From positions 56,016 to 120,015 of the forward strand of contig NZ_CALPDF010000010.1 in assembly GCF_943193175.1 (NCBI RefSeq): a stretch of DNA of 64,000 bases, read 5' to 3'. Within the stretch, counting starts at the first letter, position 1; every line of letters begins with the position of its first letter. The stretch comes from Neobacillus muris. Lineage in GTDB: Bacteria > Bacillota > Bacilli > Bacillales > Cytobacillaceae. The notes beneath the pieces were generated by a model. The model ran no database searches, had not been told where the DNA came from, and worked only from the letters and a program-made list of their open reading frames with translations. Made by a program: the position numbers and the translations under genes. This document shows, in pieces, positions 52,367 through 60,964 of the stretch.

Positions 52367-52432
52367 ATATTTGTTAATGAAAGAATATGGTATGATTTCT
52401 TTTAGAGTGACTGAGAGAAATAGGTGAGATAG

Positions 52433-53410
52433 TTGAAGCCGGACATTTTATCTGAACTATTGGAGATAACAGAGGAAGAGAAAGCGATCCTTGAACAAAG
52501 GGCGGATGTTAGTAGAGAGTTATATACAAGCAAGAAGAATTTTATTATTGAAAGTGAAAAATTCCTCAGTAAGGATAAAACGATCATGGTACGGAAGCAT
52601 ACTAGATTTGTTGATTTTCCCTTGCATAAACATGATTATATTGAGGCCAATTACGTGTTTAATGGGGAATTGCGGCAAACAGTCGGCGGCAGACCGATCA
52701 TTTTAAAAAAAGGCGAGCTTCTTCTATTAAATCAGCATATTGAGCATGAAATTAAAGCTTCGGGAAAAGAAGACATCGTTATCAACTTAATCATTCGACC
52801 GGCATTTTTTGAGTTTATTTTTTCCTTTTTAAGCTCTGAAAATGTGGTGAGTGATTTTTTGCTGAACAGTTTATACAATAATACGCAAAACGGCCAGTAT
52901 TTATATTTTAAAGTAGCTGAAGTGGAGTCAATACAAAGCTTTATAGGAAAAATGATATATGAAATCATGTATCCATCTACGTTTTCCGAGTCTACCATTA
53001 AGCTCTATATGGGTCTTCTAATGATTGAACTAATCAAAAACTCTGATAAAGTCGAGAGAAAGGAAGAAGCATCGGTCCATCATTATTTGATTGTGGAATC
53101 CCTTAAATATATTGACGAGCATTTTAAAGATGCCTCGCTGTATGAGTTAGCGGAACAATTAAATCAGCCGCATTATGGCCTAAGTAAAATCATAAAAAAG
53201 GCCACTTCCTTTACATTTAAAGAGCTTCTTCAGGAAAAACGGCTGGAAAAGGCAAAGGATTTATTGGAAGGGACCCATCTGCCGATTTCCGAAATAGTGG
53301 AGATGGTCGGGTATGATAATATCAGTTATTTTTATCGAATTTTTAAAGAGAAGTACGGTCAGACTCCAAAAAAATTTCGAGATCACGTCATGGGGAGAGG
53401 AGACCATTAA
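52433..53410 (+). CDS. cupin-AraC family regulator, probable rhamnose regulator
   Basis: 325 residues, TTG start with AGGTGAGA upstream. N-terminal cupin sensor domain: FPLHKHDYIEANYVFNGELR, KKGELLLLNQHIEHEI. C-terminal AraC double helix-turn-helix (~215-315): ASLYELAEQLNQPHYGLSKI and LPISEIVEMVGYDNISYFYR, then GQTPKKFRDHV. Its soluble architecture is like the RhaS/RhaR activators. It lies just downstream of rhaD-fucO and probably controls that unit, perhaps through the 17-bp inverted repeat at 50111, although AraC proteins more often prefer direct repeats. Confidence 0.85.
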   Translation: MKPDILSELLEITEEEKAILEQRADVSRELYTSKKNFIIESEKFLSKDKTIMVRKHTRFVDFPLHKHDYIEANYVFNGELRQTVGGRPIILKKGELLLLNQHIEHEIKASGKEDIVINLIIRPAFFEFIFSFLSSENVVSDFLLNSLYNNTQNGQYLYFKVAEVESIQSFIGKMIYEIMYPSTFSESTIKLYMGLLMIELIKNSDKVERKEEASVHHYLIVESLKYIDEHFKDASLYELAEQLNQPHYGLSKIIKKATSFTFKELLQEKRLEKAKDLLEGTHLPISEIVEMVGYDNISYFYRIFKEKYGQTPKKFRDHVMGRGDH

Positions 53411-53539
53411 TCTGCTTTCTCTCTTTGTTAAGTTCAGAAAAATCAATTATTAATCTTATTGTTATTCTATGGAATAAAGGACAAAGCCTAGTAAATAATA
53501 GTTATGCGGCTTAAATCAAATAAGACTAGGATTGGTTCA

Positions 53540-54481
53540 ATGAAATACATATTATCAGCAATAGCGGCCATTTTCCTATTATCCAGTTTCAGTTGGGAAA
53601 ATGCGTATGCAAATGGAAGTCAAACAGACATAAAAACCATTAGGCTGCAAAAATCACGAGCAAATAATATAGAACTATTGCCTAACATCGTATACACCAA
53701 AATAGATGGGATTGCATTAAAACTGCATCTCCTTGTCCCAAAGCATTCCGATAAGCAGCTTCCTTTAATTATCTATATTAAGGGAGGAGGATGGGGGAAA
53801 AACCATCCTCAAAAGTCTTTTAGCTTTATTCCGTCATTAGTCCAATTTGCCAAGAGAGGCTATGTCGTGGCCAGTGTGGAGCATCGGACAAGCCATGCAG
53901 CTAAATTTCCTGCCCAGCTTCATGATATCAAAGCGGCTGTTCGTTATCTGAAAGCAAACGCTGGCAAGTATCATATCAATCCAGATAAAGTTGGGGTTTG
54001 GGGCAGTTCTTCAGGCGGGCATCTTGCTGCGTTATTGGGGACGAGCGGCGGTATAAAGCAATTAGAAGGAAATTCGTACAATCAAAGCACTGAAAGCAGG
54101 GTTCAAGCAGTTGTGGATTGGTATGGCCCCACTGATTTTTCGCAAATGAGTAAGTTTCCTTCGGAGGTAGATTTTGATGCTGCGGATTCACCTGAATCGA
54201 TACTGATTGGGGGGCCGGTTCAGGAACATCCGGATCAGGTGAAACTCGCCAATCCCATTACTTATATAACTCCTGACGATCCGCCTTTTTTAATTATGCA
54301 TGGAGACAAGGATAAGAGGGTACCATATAACCAAAGTGTCCTATTATATCAGGCTTTAAAAAAAGCGAACGTAGAAGTAACCATGTACAGAATTAAAGGG
54401 GCGGGGCATGGCGGATTTTCAGAGCCCGCTATTCTCAATATCGTCCAAGAATATTTTGATCTCCACTTAAAGAAAAGGTGA
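53540..54481 (+). CDS. secreted alpha/beta-hydrolase esterase
   Basis: 313 residues from ATG 53540 (AGGA upstream; ATG 53504 lacks a site). Signal peptide MKYILSAIAAIFLLSSFSW ending before YANG. The catalytic domain has an oxyanion GGGWG (from IIYIKGGGWGKN), the nucleophile elbow GVWGSSSGGHLAAL, an Asp in MHGDKDKRVPYN and the His in GAGHGGFSEP. This is the BD-FAE/acetyl-esterase-like family of exported carbohydrate esterases. It could deacetylate or deferuloylate pectin outside the cell, fitting the neighbouring RG island, but the substrate is unproven. Confidence 0.83.
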   Translation: MKYILSAIAAIFLLSSFSWENAYANGSQTDIKTIRLQKSRANNIELLPNIVYTKIDGIALKLHLLVPKHSDKQLPLIIYIKGGGWGKNHPQKSFSFIPSLVQFAKRGYVVASVEHRTSHAAKFPAQLHDIKAAVRYLKANAGKYHINPDKVGVWGSSSGGHLAALLGTSGGIKQLEGNSYNQSTESRVQAVVDWYGPTDFSQMSKFPSEVDFDAADSPESILIGGPVQEHPDQVKLANPITYITPDDPPFLIMHGDKDKRVPYNQSVLLYQALKKANVEVTMYRIKGAGHGGFSEPAILNIVQEYFDLHLKKR

Positions 54482-54500
54482 CATATTGTCATCTTTTTTT
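54477..54500 (+). terminator. esterase gene terminator
   Basis: GGTGACA / TGTCATC arms (one wobble) span the stop codon, then seven T. Confidence 0.75.
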
Positions 54501-54746
54501 GTTTTGAGGTGTTTTTTAGAAGGAATGTCCAATTTGTTAAAAGTTTGGTAATAATTTGTTCATACTTTTTCGTTTCAATAGAAGGGAGCCCAAAATGGTT
54601 TTCCATTCTTTTGGAAGCGAAAGTTCTTATGATTTTAAATTACCAATAAAATCAAACGTATTTCTAATGAGAATCTTAATAATTACTTAAGGTTTAACAG
54701 CTAAACTAAAGGAACTAAAAAAGAGGAGAAGGAGGTATTTTCTTAG

Positions 54747-55913
54747 TTGAAAAAGCTTCATCTTTACGAAATTGATTTCATGCGGACTTTTATCATGCTT
54801 GGAGTGCTATCAGTACATACCATGACCATATTTACAAATAAACTGGAAGATGGGACAGTTCCTTCCATGGCCATGTCTGCTGTCCATTCGTCCATGCATG
54901 TCACAAGACTGGCATTTATGTTTATTACAGGATTGGTATTGTTTATCACTTATTATCGCAAAGAATTTCATATTTTATCATTTTGGAAGAAAAGACTCTC
55001 TTTAATCGCGATCCCCTACCTGTTTTGGAATATCATCTATATTTTATTCCGCAGCACGTATTCTCTCGATTTTAATGGGTCATTGCTAGCTTTTCTAAAA
55101 GAGTTGGGCATATCTCTCCTCCAGGGAGATGAATTTTACATTTATTTCGTTTTAATTAGTTTTCAATTTTATCTTGTTTTCCCGTTTCTGCTTTATGGGA
55201 TGCGGAAATATGAAAAGTGGCATCTGCAAATTTTTATTGGCAGTGTCATCTTCCAATTAGTTATGATGGCTTTTTACAAATTTGCGATTCCGCACATTGA
55301 CCGTTCTGGATGGCCCTATTTGCTTTCTCATTATGGCGTATTTGTTTTGACCTATCAATGCTGGTTTATTGCGGGAGGAATGGTGGCATGCCATTACGAA
55401 AAAATTAGCCATTTCCTTGAAAACCATGTTAAAGCGATTTTGATTAGTTTGTGTTCGGGTGTTGTGCTCATGTGGTTCTACTACTTTTATAATCGATTTT
55501 TCCTGTTTTTATCGGAAAATAAAGCACAAGAACCGCATCAGCCTTTATTTCTACCCTATAGTTTATTGGTCATTGCGGCCTTATTGATGTGTGGAAGAAA
55601 ATGGGCGAAGCATCGAACAGAGCAAAAGTGGGAGCCTTTTAGCCGTTATATCATGCTCGCTTCCAAAACGTCGTTTGGAATGTTTCTTGTCCAGCCGTTT
55701 CCCTTGTTTATCATCAAACAGGTGATTCCATTGTTTGATGGCATCAAGTGGATGTATGTGCTGGTCCTGCCAGCTTCCATTTTATTTGTCTATAGTACGT
55801 CCATGTTTCTGTCGTACTGGCTGAATAAGCTGCCGCTTATTTCTTATGTGGTGGGAAAAAAATCAACACTAACAAAGGCAGGAAATACGGTACCAGCACG
55901 TGGTAACTTGTGA
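54747..55913 (+). CDS. acyltransferase_3 (OafA-type) membrane protein
   Basis: 388 residues, TTG start with GGAGG upstream. About ten membrane helices. The N-terminal YEIDFMRTFIMLGVLSVHTM carries the family His in the first helix, and FWKKRLSLIAIPYLFWNIIY holds the conserved Arg segment. These enzymes transfer acyl groups, usually from acyl-CoA, to extracellular glycans, lipids or peptides. First gene of an apparent five-gene operon followed 21 bases later by an acyl-CoA ligase, suggesting the ligase supplies its acyl donor. Confidence 0.85.
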   Translation: MKKLHLYEIDFMRTFIMLGVLSVHTMTIFTNKLEDGTVPSMAMSAVHSSMHVTRLAFMFITGLVLFITYYRKEFHILSFWKKRLSLIAIPYLFWNIIYILFRSTYSLDFNGSLLAFLKELGISLLQGDEFYIYFVLISFQFYLVFPFLLYGMRKYEKWHLQIFIGSVIFQLVMMAFYKFAIPHIDRSGWPYLLSHYGVFVLTYQCWFIAGGMVACHYEKISHFLENHVKAILISLCSGVVLMWFYYFYNRFFLFLSENKAQEPHQPLFLPYSLLVIAALLMCGRKWAKHRTEQKWEPFSRYIMLASKTSFGMFLVQPFPLFIIKQVIPLFDGIKWMYVLVLPASILFVYSTSMFLSYWLNKLPLISYVVGKKSTLTKAGNTVPARGNL

Positions 55914-55934
55914 TTATTTTTAGGAGATGATTGA

Positions 55935-57500
55935 ATGTCTGAATTAACAGATCGACTTAAATATGCTTTATCCCTGCCCAAAACCATCATTCATGATGAT
56001 GGCAAATGGCATTTGACTAACGATTTACTGAACGATATGTCTAAAGTACAGGATTGTTTAGCAAGTGCTGGTGTTCAACAAGGCGACCGAATCGTAGTGA
56101 GTTTCCCCAATTCCTATAAGTTTGTTTGCTTATATCTTGCAATTATTGATTATGGTGCTATTGTGGTTCCGATTAATCCCAATATGCCAGAATATGAATT
56201 TATTTCGTTCATCCAGCGCTGCCGGCCAGCAGGTGCTTTTATTGGCACACACCATGCTGACATTTTAATAAACAGCCAGATTCCTAATCTGACGTTAAAC
56301 ACTTTTTTTGTGGTTGATGCCGGCTCATTTTTGAAAAAGAGATATGAGTATACAGATTCTGTATGGGTTAAGAATGAGGTCGGAGGAAAAGCCGTCCATT
56401 ACAGCCCTTATCAAACTTCTGAAAATTCCGTAGCGGTTTTACTCTATACATCAGGAACAACAGGGAGGCCGAAAGCAGTAGGTTTAACACATGGACAAAT
56501 TCTGGCAGCGATTGAGAATATTATTGACTCTCATGAGTTAAGTCAGCTGGATGTTACCTTTTGTTTTTTGCCTTTATTCCATATCAACGCACAAGTGGTT
56601 GCCGTCCTGTCAACCATTTTGTCTAAAGGAAAAATGGTCATTGCACCGAAGTTCAGTGCCTCGAAGTTTTGGGATGTGATTAATGAACACAAAGTGACTT
56701 GGGTTTCTGGTGTTCCAGCAGTCATTTCTATACTATTGAATACACCTAGACCTGAGCATATTTCCAGTAGTTTACGGTTTATTCGTTCTGCATCCTCTCA
56801 GCTGCCAATGGTGAATGCCAGACGCTTTGAACAGCAGTTTGGTGTTCCTGTCATCCAGTCCTATGGCATGACCGAAGCGGCCAGTCAAATATGTGTCAAT
56901 CCTCTCCCTCCTAACAAAAGGGTGTTAGGCTCTGTCGGGCTGCCAGTTGGGCTGGAGCTAAAAATTGTGGATCCGGATGGACGGAAATGCTTACCTAATT
57001 CAATTGGTGAAATTGTGATAAAGGGGAAAAATGTGATCAATCACTACATTGAGGCCGACAGCCAAAAGGATTTTCGTGATGGCTGGTTTCATACTGGAGA
57101 CCTGGGATATGTCGATAAAGAGGGCTTTGTATTTATTGTTGGAAGAATAAAAGAGATGATTAATCGGGGCGGAGAAAAGGTCAGTCCGTATGAAGTAGAA
57201 GATGTGATTCGCCAGATTCCAGCCGTCAAAGATGCAGCAGTGATTGGCATTCCTCATCAGCTGTATGGGGAAATGGTTGTTTCTTATATCGTTTGCCATA
57301 AAAACCAGGGAACACCCAACGAAATTATCGACAGGGTTATAGCTCATTGCCGAAACTCACTGTCAGGCTATAAATGTCCCTCTGAGGTATATGCCGTAGA
57401 CGAAATTCCTGTAGGCCCTACGGGAAAAATTCAGAGGACTAGATTAAGAGAGCTAAGTCTTGACACCTATCAAAATCTTAAAGCGAAAAATATGAGTTAG
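55935..57500 (+). CDS. AMP-dependent acyl-CoA synthetase/ligase
   Basis: 521 residues of the ANL superfamily: AMP loop LLYTSGTTGRPKAVGLTHG, FCFLPLFHINAQ, VIQSYGMTEAASQIC, GWFHTGDLGYVDKEG and the C-terminal Lys in VGPTGKIQRTRLR. It activates a carboxylic acid with ATP and CoA. The FLPLFHINAQ segment is typical of short/medium or dicarboxylic acid ligases (oxalyl-CoA or long-chain-like groups), but specificity cannot be read reliably. RBS AGGAGATGA is close to the ATG. It lies between an acyltransferase and an SsuA-like binding protein in one unit. Confidence 0.85.
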   Translation: MSELTDRLKYALSLPKTIIHDDGKWHLTNDLLNDMSKVQDCLASAGVQQGDRIVVSFPNSYKFVCLYLAIIDYGAIVVPINPNMPEYEFISFIQRCRPAGAFIGTHHADILINSQIPNLTLNTFFVVDAGSFLKKRYEYTDSVWVKNEVGGKAVHYSPYQTSENSVAVLLYTSGTTGRPKAVGLTHGQILAAIENIIDSHELSQLDVTFCFLPLFHINAQVVAVLSTILSKGKMVIAPKFSASKFWDVINEHKVTWVSGVPAVISILLNTPRPEHISSSLRFIRSASSQLPMVNARRFEQQFGVPVIQSYGMTEAASQICVNPLPPNKRVLGSVGLPVGLELKIVDPDGRKCLPNSIGEIVIKGKNVINHYIEADSQKDFRDGWFHTGDLGYVDKEGFVFIVGRIKEMINRGGEKVSPYEVEDVIRQIPAVKDAAVIGIPHQLYGEMVVSYIVCHKNQGTPNEIIDRVIAHCRNSLSGYKCPSEVYAVDEIPVGPTGKIQRTRLRELSLDTYQNLKAKNMS

Positions 57501-57533
57501 ATTAGCAGGATGATACAAAGGATTGTGATAACT

Positions 57534-58511
57534 GTGAAAAAAACAAATAAATTTATGGTCATGCTCGCATGTCTGCTAGCGTTTAGCCTCTTTATGACTG
57601 GTTGTGGAAATAGCAGCAGTAAATCTGAAAAGGATGGGGAAAAGATTGTTCGAATTGGCTATCAGAAAAATGGTCCGCTTTATATAGTAAAATCTTTAGG
57701 ATCGTTGGATGAGAAGCTGAAGGAAAAAGGATATAAAGTGGAATGGAAAGAATTTCAGGATGGCCCAGCCCTTTTAGAGGCATTAAATGCAGGAAGTATT
57801 GACTTTGGCAGAACAGGCAATACCCCGCCAATTTTTTCTCAAGCATCGGGATCCGATTTAAGATATGTGGCAGCCGGCACTTCTAAATACGAGGGAAGCG
57901 GGATATTGGTGCAAAATGATTCCTCTATTCAAACTCTTAATGACTTAAAAGGGAAAAAGGTCGCTTTTTCCAAAGGGTCGAGTGCCCATTATTTAATCAT
58001 CATGGCGCTTGAAAAAGCAGGACTTTCTCTGGATGATATAGAGCCGGTGTATTTAACGCCTGGTAATGCCAGAATTGCCTTTGAACAGGGGCAAGTGGAT
58101 GCATGGGCTGTTTGGGATCCTTATACTTCTTCAACAGAAGTGAATGCCAATGCAAGACTCCTAGTGAATGGAGAAGGGCTGACAACCGACCGTGATTTCT
58201 TCGTTGCCTCGAAAGAATTTGCTAATGATCATCAAGAGGTCATTGATACGCTGCTTAAAGAGATTTCAGATTCCATGGATTGGGCAAACAACAATCATCA
58301 AGATCTGATCAACCTGCTATCGAAAGCGCTAAAAATGGATACGGAATCTGTCACGAAGGCAGTTGAAAGACGTGTATATGGAGTAGAAGAAATAACAAAT
58401 GAAATTGTCGGGGAGCAACAGGAAATTGCTGACTTATTTTACAAGTTAGATATCATCCCTAAAAAGATTTCTGTGGAAGAGGCTGTAATGGAGGTGAAAA
58501 ACGGTGAGTAA
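57534..58511 (+). CDS. SsuA/TauA-like ABC transporter substrate-binding lipoprotein
   Basis: 325 residues from GTG 57534 (AAAGGA about 11 bases upstream; ATG 57510 is the alternative). Lipoprotein signal ending FSLFMTGC. Binding-protein fold of the sulfonate/taurine/nitrate group: IVRIGYQKNGPLYIVKSLGS, ALNAGSIDFGRTGNTPPIF, GSGILVQNDSSIQTLNDLKG, VAFSKGSSAHYLIIMALEKA, WAVWDPYTSSTE. Related proteins bind aliphatic sulfonates or other small acids. No SsuD monooxygenase gene is nearby, so a sulfonate may not be the ligand. It overlaps the permease gene by 8 bases. Confidence 0.85.
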   Translation: MKKTNKFMVMLACLLAFSLFMTGCGNSSSKSEKDGEKIVRIGYQKNGPLYIVKSLGSLDEKLKEKGYKVEWKEFQDGPALLEALNAGSIDFGRTGNTPPIFSQASGSDLRYVAAGTSKYEGSGILVQNDSSIQTLNDLKGKKVAFSKGSSAHYLIIMALEKAGLSLDDIEPVYLTPGNARIAFEQGQVDAWAVWDPYTSSTEVNANARLLVNGEGLTTDRDFFVASKEFANDHQEVIDTLLKEISDSMDWANNNHQDLINLLSKALKMDTESVTKAVERRVYGVEEITNEIVGEQQEIADLFYKLDIIPKKISVEEAVMEVKNGE

Positions 58512-59268
58512 AAAAGTTTGGGGCTCAAAGTGGCTCCCTTGGCTGATTCCGACGATCGTCATGATTTTATGGCAAGTTCTTAGCGGGGCAGGAATCATTC
58601 CTTCCAAAATACTGCCATCCCCGACGAATGTAATCAAAGCTGGTGTGGAACTTTCTGCTTCTGGAGAACTAGTCGGCCATATCACGATTAGTCTATGGAG
58701 AGCACTCATCGGCTTTATCATCGGAGGCTCAATTGGTTTTACCCTAGGGCTGTTTAACGGAATTTTTAGATATTTTGATTTGCTATTTGACACTTCCATC
58801 CAAATGTTGAGAAATATTCCTCACTTGGCATTGATCCCGCTTGTCATCTTATGGTTCGGCATTGATGAAATGTCAAAAATATTCCTTGTTGCACTGGGTG
58901 TCCTGTTTCCTGTTTATATTAATACCTATCATGGCATTAAATCAGTCGATAAAGGATTAATTGAGATGGGCAGAGCATATGGATTAAATGGCTTCTCACT
59001 TTTTGCCCAGGTCATTTTTCCAGGAGCCTTGTCATCCATCTTAGTAGGGGTCCGCTATTCATTGGGAATCATGTGGACAACTTTGATTGTGGCTGAAACC
59101 ATCGCTGCAAATTCTGGAGTCGGCTATATGGCGATGAATGCCCGTGAATTTATGCAAATGGATATCATTGTGTTAAGTATATTGATCTATGCCATACTGG
59201 GAAAACTATCTGATTGGATTGCGAAATTATTTGAAAACAAGTGGCTGATATGGAGGCAGATGTCCTGA
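58504..59268 (+). CDS. SsuC-like ABC transporter permease
   Basis: 254 residues, GTG with GGAGGTG upstream. Six helices (LIPTIVMILWQVLSGAGIIP first). The EAA-like coupling loop of this group is GRAYGLNGFSLFAQVIFPGA, followed by LVGVRYSLGIMWTTLIVAET. Typical SsuC/TauC/NrtB permease forming the channel with the adjacent binding protein and ATPase. Confidence 0.9.
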   Translation: MSKKVWGSKWLPWLIPTIVMILWQVLSGAGIIPSKILPSPTNVIKAGVELSASGELVGHITISLWRALIGFIIGGSIGFTLGLFNGIFRYFDLLFDTSIQMLRNIPHLALIPLVILWFGIDEMSKIFLVALGVLFPVYINTYHGIKSVDKGLIEMGRAYGLNGFSLFAQVIFPGALSSILVGVRYSLGIMWTTLIVAETIAANSGVGYMAMNAREFMQMDIIVLSILIYAILGKLSDWIAKLFENKWLIWRQMS

Positions 59269-59309
59269 GCTCTACGGAAAAACTTTTAGAGAGAGGCGGG
59301 TTAAAGCAA

Positions 59310-60065
59310 ATGGAGAATACGGATCAATTGGTTTTGCAGGACGTAAAAAAATCATATGACCATCTGCATGTTTTAAAAGGAATTAACCTTAGCTTAAAAC
59401 AAGGGGAATTTATATCCATAGTGGGAAAGAGCGGATGCGGGAAGAGCACACTTCTTCGAATGATTGCCGGATTAGAGACACCCAGCAGCGGCTGTGTCAT
59501 CATGAATGGAAATCCAATCCAAGGATTAAACAAAGAAGCCCGGATGATGTTTCAGGATGGAAGGCTGCTTCCTTGGAAACGAATTCTGCAAAATATAGGG
59601 ATGGGGCTTACGGGTGATTGGAAAGAGAAAGCAATGGAGAGATTGCAAAGTGTCGGTCTTGAGGATCGAGCCCAGCAATTTCCTTCGTCGCTTTCAGGCG
59701 GACAGAAGCAGCGGGTTGCTTTAGCACGGGCACTTGTCCATGAGCCACAGCTATTGCTTTTGGACGAGCCTCTTGGAGCATTGGATGCATTAACAAGAAT
59801 GGAGATGCAGCAGTTAATCGAGTCTATTTGGCAGAAAAACCGGTTTACAACGATATTAGTCACTCATGATGTGGAAGAGGCTGTCATGCTTTCGGACCGG
59901 ATTATTGTATTGAAAGATGGAAAAGTTGCCTTGGATCAGGTCATTGACTTACCTCGTCCAAGAAATCGTACAAACCCTTCATTTAATAAACATGCAGATG
60001 AAATTCTTGCTCAAATTATGAATCAAGATTTCGAAGAAAAGAAGGATAAATTTAAGATTGTTTAA
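59310..60065 (+). CDS. SsuB-like ABC transporter ATPase
   Basis: 251 residues from ATG 59310 (AGAGGCGGG 9 bases upstream); an upstream ATG at 59250 lies inside ssuC without a ribosome site. Walker A GKSGCGKSTLLRM, Q-loop MMFQDGRLLPWK, signature LSGGQKQRVALARAL, Walker B LLLLDEPLGALD and switch His VTHDVEEA. Powers import through the SsuC-like permease. Last gene of the five-gene unit. Confidence 0.92.
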   Translation: MENTDQLVLQDVKKSYDHLHVLKGINLSLKQGEFISIVGKSGCGKSTLLRMIAGLETPSSGCVIMNGNPIQGLNKEARMMFQDGRLLPWKRILQNIGMGLTGDWKEKAMERLQSVGLEDRAQQFPSSLSGGQKQRVALARALVHEPQLLLLDEPLGALDALTRMEMQQLIESIWQKNRFTTILVTHDVEEAVMLSDRIIVLKDGKVALDQVIDLPRPRNRTNPSFNKHADEILAQIMNQDFEEKKDKFKIV

Positions 60066-60171
60066 TTTTCAAAAAAACAAAATTTAACATTTTGTTCATA
60101 AATTGGAAACATATTCTGGGCATCCTATCAACTGTAATACCTAAACCAAATTTTTAGGAGGAAATTACAGG

Positions 60172-60900
60172 ATGAGAAAGATGCAGAAGAGTTATTTTTT
60201 GGTGATTGCCCTGATTATAGGATTGTTGGGCCCCGTCCAGGTGTTTGCGGAACAGGTAGAAACGCAGGGAAAAATGGAAATGGCCCAAGGCCATTTCAGA
60301 CATAACCCTGAGTTTATTAAAAAGCGGGCAGAAACACTTGGGATTAATACAGAAGGTAAAGATACAGAAACTTTAGCAAAAGAAGTTAAATTGGCCATGG
60401 TGAAAAAACAGGCAGAGGAGTTGGGCATCGAAACCAAAGGGAAGGACTTCGAGACGCTGGTTAAGGAAGTCCGTGAAACAGCCATCAAAAAAGAAGCCAA
60501 AGAGCTGGGCATCTCAACAGAAGGTAAGGAGCTAAGAGATGTTGCTATGGAAGTTCGGGAGACACAAATTAAAAAGGAAGCCAAAAAGCTGGGCATTTCC
60601 ACGGAAGGAAAAGAACTTCTGGATTTAGCCCGCGAAGTCAGGGAAACTCAAATAAAAAGCCAGGCCAAAGAACTGGGCATTTCCACTGGTAATAAGAATT
60701 TGCATGAAATTGCCCATGAGGTTAGGGAGAAAAGGATTTTCCTTGCAGCAGAAAAATTGGGAATAGAAACGAAAAACAAATCTGCTGATGAACTTTTCGA
60801 GGAAATTTTAGCAAACCACTCTGATAAGCTGGAGGAGTTGAATTTATTTCCCAATAAACAAGGGAGAATGCATTTCTTCGGTCATCCAAAACATAATTAA
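60172..60900 (+). CDS. secreted protein with six 28-residue repeats
   Basis: 242 residues. Signal peptide (VIALIIGLLGPVQVFAEQ, cleavage after VFA). From ~residue 48 to 215 it consists of six tandem units of 28 residues with the pattern K-x-A-x-x-L-G-I-x-T-x-G-K-x-x-x-x-L-x-x-E-V; the middle units (IKKEAKELGISTEGKEL) are the most alike, the first and last more diverged. The units are amphipathic and highly charged, predicting paired helices. The tail is FPNKQGRMHFFGHPKHN. The LGI-T-G-K pattern is seen in YckD/DUF2680-like Bacillus proteins. Function unknown; extracellular or wall-associated binding is plausible. ATG follows AGGAGG at a long 11 bases; ATG 60181 is an alternative. Confidence 0.8.
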   Translation: MRKMQKSYFLVIALIIGLLGPVQVFAEQVETQGKMEMAQGHFRHNPEFIKKRAETLGINTEGKDTETLAKEVKLAMVKKQAEELGIETKGKDFETLVKEVRETAIKKEAKELGISTEGKELRDVAMEVRETQIKKEAKKLGISTEGKELLDLAREVRETQIKSQAKELGISTGNKNLHEIAHEVREKRIFLAAEKLGIETKNKSADELFEEILANHSDKLEELNLFPNKQGRMHFFGHPKHN

Positions 60901-60905
60901 CCAAC

Positions 60906-60940
60906 AAAGGGAGTCTCAAGCTTTTCAGGAGACTCCCTTT
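60906..60940. terminator. bidirectional terminator between repeat protein and ABC exporter
   Basis: AAAGGGAGTCTC / GAGACTCCCTTT, a perfect 12-bp stem with A-rich and T-rich ends, placed between convergent genes. Confidence 0.85.
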
Positions 60941-60964
60941 GTTTAGCAGCTCCTTATATATCTA

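Noticed and set aside
57510..60065. Calling the importer a true alkanesulfonate system (ssuABC)
   Set aside because: Family match supports the transporter type, but without ssuD and with an acyl-CoA ligase in the unit the substrate cannot be assigned.
60192..60602. 136-residue minus-strand frame opposite the 28-residue repeat protein
   Set aside because: Its repetitive Ser/Leu content merely mirrors the repeats of the real gene; no ribosome site.
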